Source of the DNA: Thiotrichaceae bacterium
GTDB taxonomy: Bacteria > Pseudomonadota > Gammaproteobacteria > Thiotrichales > Thiotrichaceae
Length of the DNA stretch: 33,854 nucleotides
Direction of reading: 5' to 3'
NCBI GenBank assembly: GCA_027030285.1
Contig: JALVFC010000169.1
Span: 1 to 33,854 of the forward strand
Below are positions 1 through 8,951 of the stretch, piece after piece. A program made the position numbers and the translations under genes. Every line of letters begins with the position of its first letter. Within the stretch, counting starts at the first letter, position 1. The notes below the pieces were generated by a model. It was not told the DNA's origin, searched no databases, and saw only the letters and a list, made by a program, of their open reading frames with translations.

Positions 1-181
1 AGGTGAGTTTGGCTGCTATCTGGTATCAGATGGTTCGAATAAGCCTTACAGGCTGAAGATTCGTGCGCCTGGTTTTGTGCACCTGTCAGCAATGGATGAG
101 ATGGTACGTGGACATATGCTATCAGATGTTGTGACGATTATTGGCACACAGGATATTGTGTTTGGGGAGGTTGACCGCTAA
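1..181 (+). CDS. nuoD: NADH-quinone oxidoreductase subunit D, C-terminal end (partial)
   Basis: Only the last 59 codons are present; the reading frame begins at base 2 and the gene starts before the window. The visible tail contains GEFGCYLVSDG, RLKIRAPGF and the terminal stretch ending IVFGEVDR, which is the characteristic C-terminus of the 49-kDa-type subunit of complex I. In the family this subunit, with NuoB, forms the quinone-binding cavity at the junction of the peripheral and membrane arms. The stop codon TAA overlaps the nuoE ATG by one base (TAATG), which implies translational coupling. Whether it is a separate nuoD or a nuoCD fusion cannot be seen. Confidence 0.93.
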   Translation, partial: GEFGCYLVSDGSNKPYRLKIRAPGFVHLSAMDEMVRGHMLSDVVTIIGTQDIVFGEVDR

Positions 182-687
182 TGGCTGAGCAACAGAAAGG
201 ACAGGTAGTGCTATCTAGCCATGAAAAGGAAGAGATTGATCGTTGGCTGACACGTTATCCGGAAGATCAGAAGCAGTCGGCACTACTGGCAGCGTTGCGC
301 GCTGTGATGCATGAAGATCATTATATCTCTGTGCCGAAAATGGACGCAATAGCGGATTATTTAGGTCTGGATAAAATCGCGGTTTATGAGGTGGCGAGTT
401 TTTACTCTATGTATGAGCTGGATGAAAAAGCAGCTGCCCGCCATAGTATTGCAGTATGTACCAATGTTTCCTGCATGCTGCGAGGCTCGGATAAAATCGT
501 CGAGCATATCGAAAACAAGCTGGGTATAAAAATGGGTGAGAGTACACCTGATGGCAAATTTTTTATGAAAGTCGAGGAGGAATGTCTGGCCGCTTGTACA
601 GGGGCTCCCATGATGCAGGTTGATCACGTCTATTACACGGATTTAACACCGGAAAAGATAGATGAAATTCTGGATGGGCTGGACTAA
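181..687 (+). CDS. nuoE: NADH-quinone oxidoreductase subunit E (24-kDa type, 2Fe-2S)
   Basis: This is the thioredoxin-fold ferredoxin subunit of the NADH-dehydrogenase module, which holds cluster N1a next to the FMN of NuoF. The 168-residue length is normal for the family. The four expected cluster ligands are visible as C93 and C98 (CTNVSC) and C135 and C139 (ECLAAC). The start is the ATG that overlaps the nuoD stop by one base. A 52-base gap separates it from nuoF; this is the longest gap in this part of the operon and holds only the nuoF ribosome-binding region. No truncation or odd feature is seen. Confidence 0.96.
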   Translation: MAEQQKGQVVLSSHEKEEIDRWLTRYPEDQKQSALLAALRAVMHEDHYISVPKMDAIADYLGLDKIAVYEVASFYSMYELDEKAAARHSIAVCTNVSCMLRGSDKIVEHIENKLGIKMGESTPDGKFFMKVEEECLAACTGAPMMQVDHVYYTDLTPEKIDEILDGLD

Positions 688-739
688 TGATAGTGAGTAT
701 AACCAGGATTGCGGCAGGAATTGTGCCAGGGGGTAAGAC

Positions 740-2047
740 ATGGTAGATCAGGTCTGTTTTACAACCAAGCAGTTTGGAGATCAGGCACATACTCTGGAGA
801 GTTACCTGAAAGTAGGGGGCTACCAGGCATGGCAGAAAATTCTTGAAGAGAAAATGTCACCTGATGATGTTATTGACGAGGTGAAAACCTCGGGCTTACG
901 TGGACGAGGTGGTGCAGGCTTTCCTACCGGGCTTAAATGGAGCTTTATGCCCAAGGATATGCCAGGACAGAAGTATATTGTGTGTAATTCGGATGAATCT
1001 GAACCGGGTACTTGTAAAGACAGGGATATTTTGCGTTTTAACCCACATGCACTGGTTGAAGGGATGGCTATAGCGGGTTATTCCATTGGTGCTACGGTGG
1101 GTTATAACTATATGCGTGGCGAGTTTATGGATGAGCCGTTCCTGCATTTTGAAGAAGCGGTGAAAGCAGCCTATGAAGCTGGCTGGTTAGGCAAGAATAT
1201 TAAAGGATCTGGCGTAGATTTTGATTTGTATGGTTCTCTAGGTGCTGGCGCTTATATTTGTGGCGAGGAAACCGCCTTGCTGGAATCACTGGAAGGTAAG
1301 AAGGGTCAGCCTCGTTTTAAACCTCCATTTCCAGCCAGTTTTGGTTTATACGGAAAGCCGACAACGATTAATAACACCGAGTCACTCGCTTCCATTCCTG
1401 CCATTATTCGTAACGGTGGTGAGTGGTTTGCGAAGATGGGCGTAGAAGGAGCAGGAGGCGAAAAGTTGTTTTCGGTTTCTGGTCATCTGGAGAATCCAGG
1501 GAATTTTGAGGTGCCTCTGGGTATACCGTTTCCCGAACTACTGGAAATGGCCGGAGGTATCTGGAAAGGTCGCAAGCTTAAAGCCGTCATACCAGGAGGT
1601 TCATCTGTGCCAGTAGTGCCAGGTGAGCAAATGATGGAATTGACCATGGATTATGACACTATCCAGCAAGCAGGTTCTTTTCTTGGTTCCGGTGCTGTTA
1701 TGGTGATGGATGATCATACTGATATGGTTAAGGTGTTGCAGCGTATTTCCCGCTTCTATTATTCTGAGTCCTGTGGTCAATGTACTCCCTGTCGCGAAGG
1801 TACTGGCTGGCTCTATCGTATGCTGACACGTATCGTCAACGGTCAGGGAAAAATGGAAGATATTGAGCGTCTGGATGATGTGGCACATAAAATAGAAGGA
1901 CGTACCATATGTGCCCTCGGTGATGCTGCTGCCATGCCGGTATGGAGTTTTGTCAAACACTACAGGCATGAGTTTGAATACTATGTAAAGCATGGTCACA
2001 GTATGGTGGATGATGGAATATTTGATGGAGTGGGTGGTGCGTCATGA
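740..2047 (+). CDS. nuoF: NADH-quinone oxidoreductase subunit F (51-kDa type, FMN and 4Fe-4S)
   Basis: This is the NADH-oxidising flavoprotein subunit of complex I, and it passes electrons from NADH via FMN to cluster N3. The Gly-rich NADH/FMN motif GRGGAGFPTGLKW lies at about residues 55-67, and the second nucleotide-site motif CGEETALLESLEG at about 174-186. The 4Fe-4S ligands are C345, C348 and C351 (SCGQCTPC) plus C391. The length of 435 residues is typical. The ATG at 740 is preceded by AGGGGG at a suitable distance. The last codons overlap nuoG by four bases (ATGA), so the two subunits that assemble together are probably translationally coupled. Confidence 0.97.
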   Translation: MVDQVCFTTKQFGDQAHTLESYLKVGGYQAWQKILEEKMSPDDVIDEVKTSGLRGRGGAGFPTGLKWSFMPKDMPGQKYIVCNSDESEPGTCKDRDILRFNPHALVEGMAIAGYSIGATVGYNYMRGEFMDEPFLHFEEAVKAAYEAGWLGKNIKGSGVDFDLYGSLGAGAYICGEETALLESLEGKKGQPRFKPPFPASFGLYGKPTTINNTESLASIPAIIRNGGEWFAKMGVEGAGGEKLFSVSGHLENPGNFEVPLGIPFPELLEMAGGIWKGRKLKAVIPGGSSVPVVPGEQMMELTMDYDTIQQAGSFLGSGAVMVMDDHTDMVKVLQRISRFYYSESCGQCTPCREGTGWLYRMLTRIVNGQGKMEDIERLDDVAHKIEGRTICALGDAAAMPVWSFVKHYRHEFEYYVKHGHSMVDDGIFDGVGGAS

Positions 2048-4395
2048 GTGATGACTTGATCACAATAACCATTAATGATCAGGAAATTAAAGCCAGGCCT
2101 GGCGCTATGCTGATTGATGTAGCAGATGCTGAAGGTATTCATATCCCCCGCTTCTGTTACCACAAAAAACTCTCGGTATCGGCAAATTGCCGTATGTGCC
2201 TGGTGGAAGTTGAAAAGGCACCGAAGCCCATGCCCGCCTGTGCTACGCCGGTTATGGATGGTATGAAAGTGCTCACTAATTCTGTGAAGGCGCTCTCGGC
2301 ACAGAAATCAACCATGGAGTTTTTGCTGATTAATCACCCGCTTGATTGCCCTATCTGTGATCAGGGCGGCGAGTGTGAATTGCAGGATTTGTCAGTAGCG
2401 CATGGTTCCAGTTCATCGAACTACCATGAAATGAAGCGTGTTGTAGTTGATAAAGACATTGGCCCGCTGATTGAAACGGAGATGACGCGCTGTATTCAAT
2501 GCACACGGTGTGTTCGCTTTGGCGATGAAATTGCGGGGATGCGCGAAATGGGGGCTATAGGTCGCGGTGAGAACATGACCATAGGTACCTATATTGAAAA
2601 AAGCCTGAAATCTGAATTATCCGGAAATATTATTGATATCTGTCCAGTTGGTGCATTGACCGCCAAGCCTTCACGCTATAAGGCAAGAGCCTGGGAGATT
2701 GCTCAGCATCCATCAATAGCATCGCATGATTGTGTAGGTTCAAATATTGCGTTGCATACGTTTAACGGAGAGGTTATTCGCTCAGTCCCACGGGAAAATG
2801 AAGAGATTAATGAGTGCTGGATTTCTGACCGGGATCGATTCAGCTATCAGGGTATCAATGCCGAGGATCGCTTGCAGGAACCCATGATAAAGGTTGATGG
2901 AGAATGGCGCACAGCAACCTGGGATGAAGCACTGGAAAAAGTGGCGGAACATCTGAATCAGGTTGATCCAAATGAAGTAGGTGTTCTCGCATCAGACAGG
3001 GCGACTACTGAAGAGTTGTATTTGCTACAAAAACTCATGCGAGGGAAGGGAGTAGCCAATATTGATCATCGATTGCGACAAACAGATTTCTCTGACCAGG
3101 GTAAAGAACCTCAGTTCCCTTCATTAGGCATGACATTCTCTGAGCTGGAGCAGCAGGAGGTTATTGTACTGGTTGGTTCTGATGTTCGCCGTGATCAGCC
3201 GATGGCGAATCACCGTATTCGCAAAGCTGTGCTGAATGGCGCTAAAGTGATCGCCGTTAACCCGCTGAAATTATCATTTAACTATCCGGTTGAACAACAG
3301 ATAGTAGCTGCTCCTGCTGATTTAGTGGCAAAGCTGGCTGGTATTGCAAGTGCGACAGGTAAAATGCCCCCACAATTGTCTCAGATAGAGCAGCAAGATA
3401 TTAATGGTGCCACAGGTATTGCCAATCTACTCAAAGACGCTGATAAAGCTACCGTGATACTTGGTAATTTAGCGGTACAGCATCCTGCTTATGCGACCTT
3501 GCGTGCTTTGGCTGCTGTCATTGCCAGTAATACAGGAGCTCAGTTATCTTATTTGGCGGAATCTGCAAATACCGCAGCTGCCTGGCTCGCTGGAGTCGTC
3601 CCTCATCGTGTTGCTGGTGGTGAAACAGCTGGCGCCGAAGGCCTGCATGTTACAGATATGTTTATGAAGGCACTAAAGACCTTTGTACTGTTTGATGTAG
3701 AGCCCGAGTTCGATTGCTCTGATCCCCAGAAGGCTGAGGCAGCGATGCATTACGCCAGGGTCATTGCCCTGACACCATTTGCAAGTGACAAAATGCGCGC
3801 CTATGCAGATATCTTGTTACCCATATCTACGTTTGCAGAAACATCAGGAACCTTTATCAACGCAGAAGGTGTCCAACAATCTTTCCGTGGGGCTGCTCCA
3901 GCAATAGGTGCAGCCAAGCCTGGCTGGAAAGTTTTACGAGTGCTTGGCAATCTTATGCAAGTTGATGGCTTTGATTATATGAGTTCTCAGGATGTGCTTG
4001 CTGAATTTAATGAAAGGGTTTCGATAAGCCCCGATAATTCTCGTACTTTTGATGACTCGGATGTGTTCGAAAAGCTTGAGGAAAATACTGGTTTGCAGCG
4101 TATCAGTAGCGTTCATGCCTACTCAGTTGATGGCCTAGTTCGTCGAGCCAATGCTTTGCAGAAGACCTTCTCTCAGGAACGTAATACTGCCTGGTTGAAC
4201 CCTGCTGATATTGAAGAAGCTGGCTTACAACAATGTGATTCTATTATAGTACGCCAGGGTGATGGGCGTGTGGTAATGAGTTTGCAGGCCGATAAGGATG
4301 TGCCACAGGGGTGTGTTCACATGCTTGCGGCGACGAATAAATCCTCTCAGCTGGGTGCATCCTATGGCAGCATTGAAATTCAGGGGGATTGTTAA
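2044..4395 (+). CDS. nuoG: NADH-quinone oxidoreductase subunit G (75-kDa type)
   Basis: This is the large iron-sulfur subunit of the NADH module, wiring electrons from NuoE/F to NuoI. Residues 1-75 are a 2Fe-2S ferredoxin domain with C38, C49, C52 and C66. The His-ligated cluster site follows with H98, C102, C105 and C111, and then a 4Fe-4S site with C150, C153, C156 and C200. The remaining ~560 residues form a molybdopterin-oxidoreductase-like domain, which in this family does not use a molybdenum cofactor. The set of visible ligands fits clusters N1b, N5 and N4; I did not see the extra four-Cys N7 motif found in some bacteria. It overlaps nuoF by four bases and nuoH by one base. Confidence 0.96.
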   Translation: MSDDLITITINDQEIKARPGAMLIDVADAEGIHIPRFCYHKKLSVSANCRMCLVEVEKAPKPMPACATPVMDGMKVLTNSVKALSAQKSTMEFLLINHPLDCPICDQGGECELQDLSVAHGSSSSNYHEMKRVVVDKDIGPLIETEMTRCIQCTRCVRFGDEIAGMREMGAIGRGENMTIGTYIEKSLKSELSGNIIDICPVGALTAKPSRYKARAWEIAQHPSIASHDCVGSNIALHTFNGEVIRSVPRENEEINECWISDRDRFSYQGINAEDRLQEPMIKVDGEWRTATWDEALEKVAEHLNQVDPNEVGVLASDRATTEELYLLQKLMRGKGVANIDHRLRQTDFSDQGKEPQFPSLGMTFSELEQQEVIVLVGSDVRRDQPMANHRIRKAVLNGAKVIAVNPLKLSFNYPVEQQIVAAPADLVAKLAGIASATGKMPPQLSQIEQQDINGATGIANLLKDADKATVILGNLAVQHPAYATLRALAAVIASNTGAQLSYLAESANTAAAWLAGVVPHRVAGGETAGAEGLHVTDMFMKALKTFVLFDVEPEFDCSDPQKAEAAMHYARVIALTPFASDKMRAYADILLPISTFAETSGTFINAEGVQQSFRGAAPAIGAAKPGWKVLRVLGNLMQVDGFDYMSSQDVLAEFNERVSISPDNSRTFDDSDVFEKLEENTGLQRISSVHAYSVDGLVRRANALQKTFSQERNTAWLNPADIEEAGLQQCDSIIVRQGDGRVVMSLQADKDVPQGCVHMLAATNKSSQLGASYGSIEIQGDC

Positions 4396-5462
4396 TGGAT
4401 AGCTTGATCTCCATCTGGAATACAGTGCCTGAAGCATTACAAACGCTGATTGTTATTTTATTAAAAATTGTAGCTATTGTGTTGCCTTTGATTCTGGCGG
4501 TAGCGTATACCACCTATGCTGAAAGGAAAATTATTGGTTACATGCAGGTGCGGCTGGGGCCGAATCGGGTTGGACCAAAAGGCTGGTTGCAACCCATCGC
4601 GGATACCGTAAAACTGATGTTCAAGGAGATTATTCTCCCTGAAAAGGCAAACCGCTTTACATTTTATTTGGCTCCTGTCATTGCGCTGGCTCCTGCATTG
4701 GTTGCATGGGCGGTTGTGCCATTCTCTTCTGGATTATGGCTTGCTGATATCAATGTTGGATTATTGTTTATTTTAGCGATTACATCGCTAGATGTGTTCG
4801 GTATTATTCTGGCTGGTTGGGCATCCAACTCTAAATACGCCATATTAAGTGCCATGCGCGCAGGGGCACAGGTGGTGTCTTATGAAATTGCTATGGGATT
4901 TGCTCTGGTTGGTGTGCTGATGGCAGCAGGCAGTCTTAACTTGCGTGAAATTGTTGAGGCGCAGGCAGGTGGTCTTTCTCACTGGTTTGCGTGGCCGTTA
5001 TTTGGTTTGATGCTGGTGTATTTTATCTCTGGTGTTGCCGAAACGAATCGGGCGCCATTCGATGTGGCAGAAGGTGAATCAGAAATTGTTGCGGGCTTCC
5101 ATGTGGAATATTCTGGCATGGCGTTTGCGCTCTTTTTCCTGGGTGAATATGCTAATATGTTGCTGATTTCGGCAGTGGCTTCCATTCTGTTTCTGGGTGG
5201 CTGGTTATCTCCTTTTGAGAGTCTTCATGCGTTGACTCAGCTGCCCTATATTGGTTTGCTGTTTGACAATGGTATTCACTGGTTTTTCCTCAAGGTTGCC
5301 TTCTTTATCTTCTTGTATCTTTGGTTCAGGGCAACATTCCCGCGCTATCGTTATGACCAGATTATGCGTCTTGGCTGGAAAATACTGATTCCGGTAACCC
5401 TGGTTTATATCTTTGCTGAAGGTGTGGCAATTTATCTGGGATGGAAGCCATGGTTATCCTGA
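4395..5462 (+). CDS. nuoH: NADH-quinone oxidoreductase subunit H
   Basis: This membrane subunit lies at the foot of the peripheral arm and contributes to the quinone channel. It has eight or so hydrophobic segments and the conserved cytoplasmic loops AERKIIGYMQVRLGPNRVGP (about residues 37-56) and NRAPFDVAEGESEIVAGFHVEYSG. I take the ATG at 4395, which overlaps the nuoG stop as TAATG and gives 355 residues. A TTG two codons upstream (4389) is also open but lies inside nuoG and adds nothing family-like. nuoI follows after 25 bases. Confidence 0.95.
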   Translation: MDSLISIWNTVPEALQTLIVILLKIVAIVLPLILAVAYTTYAERKIIGYMQVRLGPNRVGPKGWLQPIADTVKLMFKEIILPEKANRFTFYLAPVIALAPALVAWAVVPFSSGLWLADINVGLLFILAITSLDVFGIILAGWASNSKYAILSAMRAGAQVVSYEIAMGFALVGVLMAAGSLNLREIVEAQAGGLSHWFAWPLFGLMLVYFISGVAETNRAPFDVAEGESEIVAGFHVEYSGMAFALFFLGEYANMLLISAVASILFLGGWLSPFESLHALTQLPYIGLLFDNGIHWFFLKVAFFIFLYLWFRATFPRYRYDQIMRLGWKILIPVTLVYIFAEGVAIYLGWKPWLS

Positions 5463-5487
5463 GCGTGAGTGTGATGAGAGGTTGTCT

Positions 5488-5979
5488 ATGATTGGGACAG
5501 TACAGCACTGGATAAAATCTTTTACACTCCTTGAGTTGTTAAAAGGCATGAGTGTGACTGGTAAACGCTTGTTTACCCGAAAGATAACGATTCAATATCC
5601 TGAGGAAAAAACGCCGATATCTCCTCGTTTTCGGGGACATCATGCTTTGCGACGTTACCCCAATGGAGAGGAGCGTTGTATCGCGTGTAAGTTATGTGAG
5701 GCGGCATGCCCTGCACTTGCCATTACTATTGAGCTGGCGGAAAGAGAAGACGGCACGCGCCGTACCACAAGATATGATATTGATATGTTCAAGTGCATTT
5801 ACTGCGGCTTTTGTGAAGAAGCTTGTCCTGTCGATGCCATTGTAGAGAGCCGCGTGTTTGAATACCATTTTGAAGAGCGTGGCGAAAATATTATGACCAA
5901 GGAAAAGTTGCTGGCATTTGGTGATAAGCATGAAGCCATGATCGCCAGGGATAAAGCCGCTGATGCGCCTTATAGATAG
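5488..5979 (+). CDS. nuoI: NADH-quinone oxidoreductase subunit I (23-kDa type, two 4Fe-4S)
   Basis: This ferredoxin-like subunit carries clusters N6a and N6b, linking NuoG to NuoB in the peripheral arm. The two 4Fe-4S motifs are complete: C64, C67, C70 and C74, then C103, C106, C109 and C113, both in CxxCxxCxxxCP form. I chose the ATG at 5488, which gives the 163-residue form common in proteobacteria and has a GAGAGG ribosome-binding stretch in front. The frame stays open back to 5413, but that extension lies inside nuoH and is not family-like. nuoJ begins 17 bases downstream. Confidence 0.95.
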   Translation: MIGTVQHWIKSFTLLELLKGMSVTGKRLFTRKITIQYPEEKTPISPRFRGHHALRRYPNGEERCIACKLCEAACPALAITIELAEREDGTRRTTRYDIDMFKCIYCGFCEEACPVDAIVESRVFEYHFEERGENIMTKEKLLAFGDKHEAMIARDKAADAPYR

Positions 5980-5996
5980 GATCAACTAAGATTATT

Positions 5997-6620
5997 ATGG
6001 GTATCGAACAGATCATCTTTTATCTTTTTTCAGGCATTTTGCTGGTTGCTGCTGTGAGTGTGGTGACGGTGCGAAACCCTGTTTACGCTGCGCTGTTCCT
6101 GATTCTGGCATTTTTCAGTAGCTCTGCAATCTGGATTATGCTGGAAGCCGAATTTCTGGGTGTCACCCTGATACTGGTCTATGTTGGCGCGGTCATGGTG
6201 TTGTTCCTGTTCGTTATTATGATGCTGGATATCAATATCGATATCATGCGCGAGGGCTTTATCCGCTACTTGCCAGTGGGGCTGGTCATCGCTGTGATTG
6301 TTGCTGTGGAAATGATCTATGTTTTGACTGCGGATAGTCTGAATATTGTCATGCCTGCCGCTAAAGCCGCTGACTACAGTAATACAAAGGAGTTGGGTGG
6401 CGTTTTATATACGGATTATGTCTATCCATTTGAAATAGCAGCTGTGATACTGGTTGTCGCGATTATTGCAGCAATTGTGCTGACACATCGTAAGCGTTTA
6501 CCCAATGTGAAATCTCAAAAGCCTTCGCAACAAGTGCGTGTGAAACGGGATGACAGGGTAAGGCTGGTGAAGATGGAAGCTGAAAGTAAGCCCAACGCAA
6601 GCACTCGGGGAGGTCAATAG
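5997..6620 (+). CDS. nuoJ: NADH-quinone oxidoreductase subunit J
   Basis: This small membrane-arm subunit is part of the proton-translocation path. It has five hydrophobic segments, with the family signature around VYVGAVMVLFLFVIMMLDIN at about residues 61-80. The last ~45 residues (from about 162) are a basic, polar tail that probably lies on the cytoplasmic side. The total of 207 residues is normal. Only one base separates its stop from the nuoK ATG at 6622, and GGGGAGG lies just ahead of that ATG inside the nuoJ end, so coupled translation is likely. Confidence 0.94.
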   Translation: MGIEQIIFYLFSGILLVAAVSVVTVRNPVYAALFLILAFFSSSAIWIMLEAEFLGVTLILVYVGAVMVLFLFVIMMLDINIDIMREGFIRYLPVGLVIAVIVAVEMIYVLTADSLNIVMPAAKAADYSNTKELGGVLYTDYVYPFEIAAVILVVAIIAAIVLTHRKRLPNVKSQKPSQQVRVKRDDRVRLVKMEAESKPNASTRGGQ

Positions 6621-6621
6621 A

Positions 6622-6927
6622 ATGATTCCGTTATCACATTTCCTGATTATTGGTGCTTTACTATTTTCTATTAGTGCTGCGGGAATTTTTCTGAATCGAA
6701 AAAATATGCTGATTATTCTCATGTGTATTGAGTTGATGCTATTGGCTGTAAATATCAATTTTATTGCCTTTTCGCACTTTACACAGAATATTCAGGGACA
6801 GGTTTTTGTTTTCTTTATTCTGACTGTTGCCGCTGCGGAGGCTGCGATAGGTCTGGCGATATTAGTGGTGTTGTTCCGAAATCGTGGAACCATCAATGTT
6901 CAAGAACTTGATCAGATGAAGGGGTAG
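6622..6927 (+). CDS. nuoK: NADH-quinone oxidoreductase subunit K
   Basis: This three-helix membrane-arm subunit has homology to Mrp antiporter components. Its 101 residues include the two buried glutamates that matter for proton transfer in the family: E37 (MCIELMLL) and E73 (AAAEAAIG). The length is exactly what is expected. It sits between nuoJ (one base away) and nuoL (seven bases away). Confidence 0.95.
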   Translation: MIPLSHFLIIGALLFSISAAGIFLNRKNMLIILMCIELMLLAVNINFIAFSHFTQNIQGQVFVFFILTVAAAEAAIGLAILVVLFRNRGTINVQELDQMKG

Positions 6928-6934
6928 GGAGTCG

Positions 6935-8929
6935 ATGATGGAAAAAATCTATCTTGCTATACCGTTAGCCCCTCTATTAGGAGCGATTGTTGCTGGTTTG
7001 TTTGGCGGTAAAATCGGTCGCAAGGCAGCGCATGCTGTCACCATTACAGGTGTGGCTGTTGCCTGTATTCTTTCTTTTGTAGTACTCAAGCATATCGCCA
7101 TTGATGGAAATACTTACAACGGTAATGTGTATACGTGGGCGGCGGTTGAAGGCATTCATTTTAATGTTGGCTTCCTCATTGATAACTTGACAGCCATGAT
7201 GATGGTTGTGGTGACTTTTGTTTCCCTGATGGTGCATATTTATACCATTGGCTATATGGAACATGATGAAGAAAACTGGCCTGAAGATAGCCTGGTAGGA
7301 CGTAACAGTTATCAACGTTTCTTTAGCTATATTTCTCTATTCACGTTTTCCATGCTGATGCTGGTTATGTCCAACAACTTTATGCAGTTGTTCTTTGGCT
7401 GGGAAGCTGTGGGGCTGGTTTCGTACTTGCTTATTGGTTTCTGGTCTACCCGGAACACGGCTATTTATGCCAATATGAAGGCATTTCTGGTAAATCGTGT
7501 TGGTGACTTTGGTTTCTTGTTGGGCATTGCGACCGTGCTGATGTATTTCGGCTCCATGCAGTATAGCGAGGTGTTTGCCAAAGCATCTGAAGTTGCAGGC
7601 AAAACGATGAGTATTTCTGGCACGACAGAGTGGTCTGTGATTACTGTGGCGTGTATTTTGTTGTTTGTCGGTGCGATGGGCAAGTCAGCACAGGTTCCGC
7701 TGCACGTTTGGCTGCCTGATTCCATGGAAGGTCCAACACCTATTTCTGCCCTGATTCACGCGGCCACCATGGTGACTGCGGGTATCTTTATGGTGGCGCG
7801 TATGTCACCCCTGTTTGAACTTAGTACTACAGCGTTAAGCGTTGTGTTAATCATTGGTTCAATTACGGCTTTCTTTATGGGGTTGATAGGTATTGTACAG
7901 AATGATATCAAGCGTGTAGTTGCTTATTCTACCCTGTCTCAGCTAGGTTATATGACAGTCGCCTTGGGAGCGTCTGCTTATGGCGCAGCGGTCTTTCACC
8001 TGATGACGCATGCTTTCTTCAAGGCATTATTATTCCTGGCTGCTGGTTCTGTGATTATTGCCATGCATCATGAGCAGGATATGCGCAAGATGGGCGGCTT
8101 GAAAAAGTATATGCCTATTACTTACTGGACATCGTTGATTGGCTCGCTGGCACTGATTGGTTTCCCAGGTTTCTCCGGATTTTTCTCCAAAGATTTGATT
8201 ATTGAGGCGGTGCATGAGACTCATATCCCGGGGGCAACATTTGCTTACTGGATGGTGCTTTTGGGCGTCTTTATTACCGCTTTCTACAGCTTCAGGATGT
8301 TCTTTCTGGTCTTCCATGGTGAGGAGCGTATGGATCATCATACCAAAGAGCATCTAAAGGAGTCTCCCTGGGTAGTTACTGTGCCTCTCATTGCCTTAGC
8401 TATACCTGCGGTTATCAGTGGCTACCTGCTAGATCCTATGGTGTTGGGTGATTTCTTTAAGGGTGTGATCAAAGGTGTTGGTGAGGAAGAATCACTGATT
8501 ACTGAAATGGCGCATCATTATCACGGTATCATGCCATTTATTCTGCATGGTCTGACAGCCCCACCTTTCTGGCTGGCAATGACAGGTCTGGTTTCAGCCT
8601 GGTTTATCTATATGAAGCAACCCGGTATTGCAGACTGGTTTTATAATCGCTTCCACTGGTTGCATACGCTGCTGGAAAATAAGTACTTCGTGGATGACTT
8701 TAACCAGAAAGTCTTTGCTGGAGGAGCTGTTCTGCTGGGCAAGGTATTATGGAAAGCAGGTGATCGCTTCCTCATTGATGATAGCGTTGTGAATGACTCG
8801 GCGAAGTTCGTGGGTAAACTATCTGGTTGGTCCAGGTATTTGCAAACCGGGTATATGTATCATTATGCCATGTCGATGATAGTAGGCGTGTTAGCGCTTA
8901 TCGGCTGGGTGATTTATAAAGCAGGATAG
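6935..8929 (+). CDS. nuoL: NADH-quinone oxidoreductase subunit L
   Basis: This is the distal proton-pumping, antiporter-like subunit of complex I, carrying the long lateral helix at its C-terminus. The 664 residues include the core motif region GKSAQVPLHVWLPDSMEGP and then LIHAATMVTAGIF (near residues 245-290), and a discontinuous-helix region with many hydrophobic spans on both sides. It is somewhat longer than the E. coli protein as I remember it, mostly in the C-terminal third. Two ATGs stand in tandem at 6935 and 6938; either could start. It is followed by nuoM after 22 bases. Confidence 0.95.
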   Translation: MMEKIYLAIPLAPLLGAIVAGLFGGKIGRKAAHAVTITGVAVACILSFVVLKHIAIDGNTYNGNVYTWAAVEGIHFNVGFLIDNLTAMMMVVVTFVSLMVHIYTIGYMEHDEENWPEDSLVGRNSYQRFFSYISLFTFSMLMLVMSNNFMQLFFGWEAVGLVSYLLIGFWSTRNTAIYANMKAFLVNRVGDFGFLLGIATVLMYFGSMQYSEVFAKASEVAGKTMSISGTTEWSVITVACILLFVGAMGKSAQVPLHVWLPDSMEGPTPISALIHAATMVTAGIFMVARMSPLFELSTTALSVVLIIGSITAFFMGLIGIVQNDIKRVVAYSTLSQLGYMTVALGASAYGAAVFHLMTHAFFKALLFLAAGSVIIAMHHEQDMRKMGGLKKYMPITYWTSLIGSLALIGFPGFSGFFSKDLIIEAVHETHIPGATFAYWMVLLGVFITAFYSFRMFFLVFHGEERMDHHTKEHLKESPWVVTVPLIALAIPAVISGYLLDPMVLGDFFKGVIKGVGEEESLITEMAHHYHGIMPFILHGLTAPPFWLAMTGLVSAWFIYMKQPGIADWFYNRFHWLHTLLENKYFVDDFNQKVFAGGAVLLGKVLWKAGDRFLIDDSVVNDSAKFVGKLSGWSRYLQTGYMYHYAMSMIVGVLALIGWVIYKAG

Positions 8930-8951
8930 TACAGCAACAGGAATAGAATTT

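Noticed and set aside
5413..5487. Longer N-terminus for nuoI starting inside nuoH
   Set aside because: It adds 25 residues not found in NuoI, and the ATG at 5488 has a ribosome-binding site and gives the usual length.
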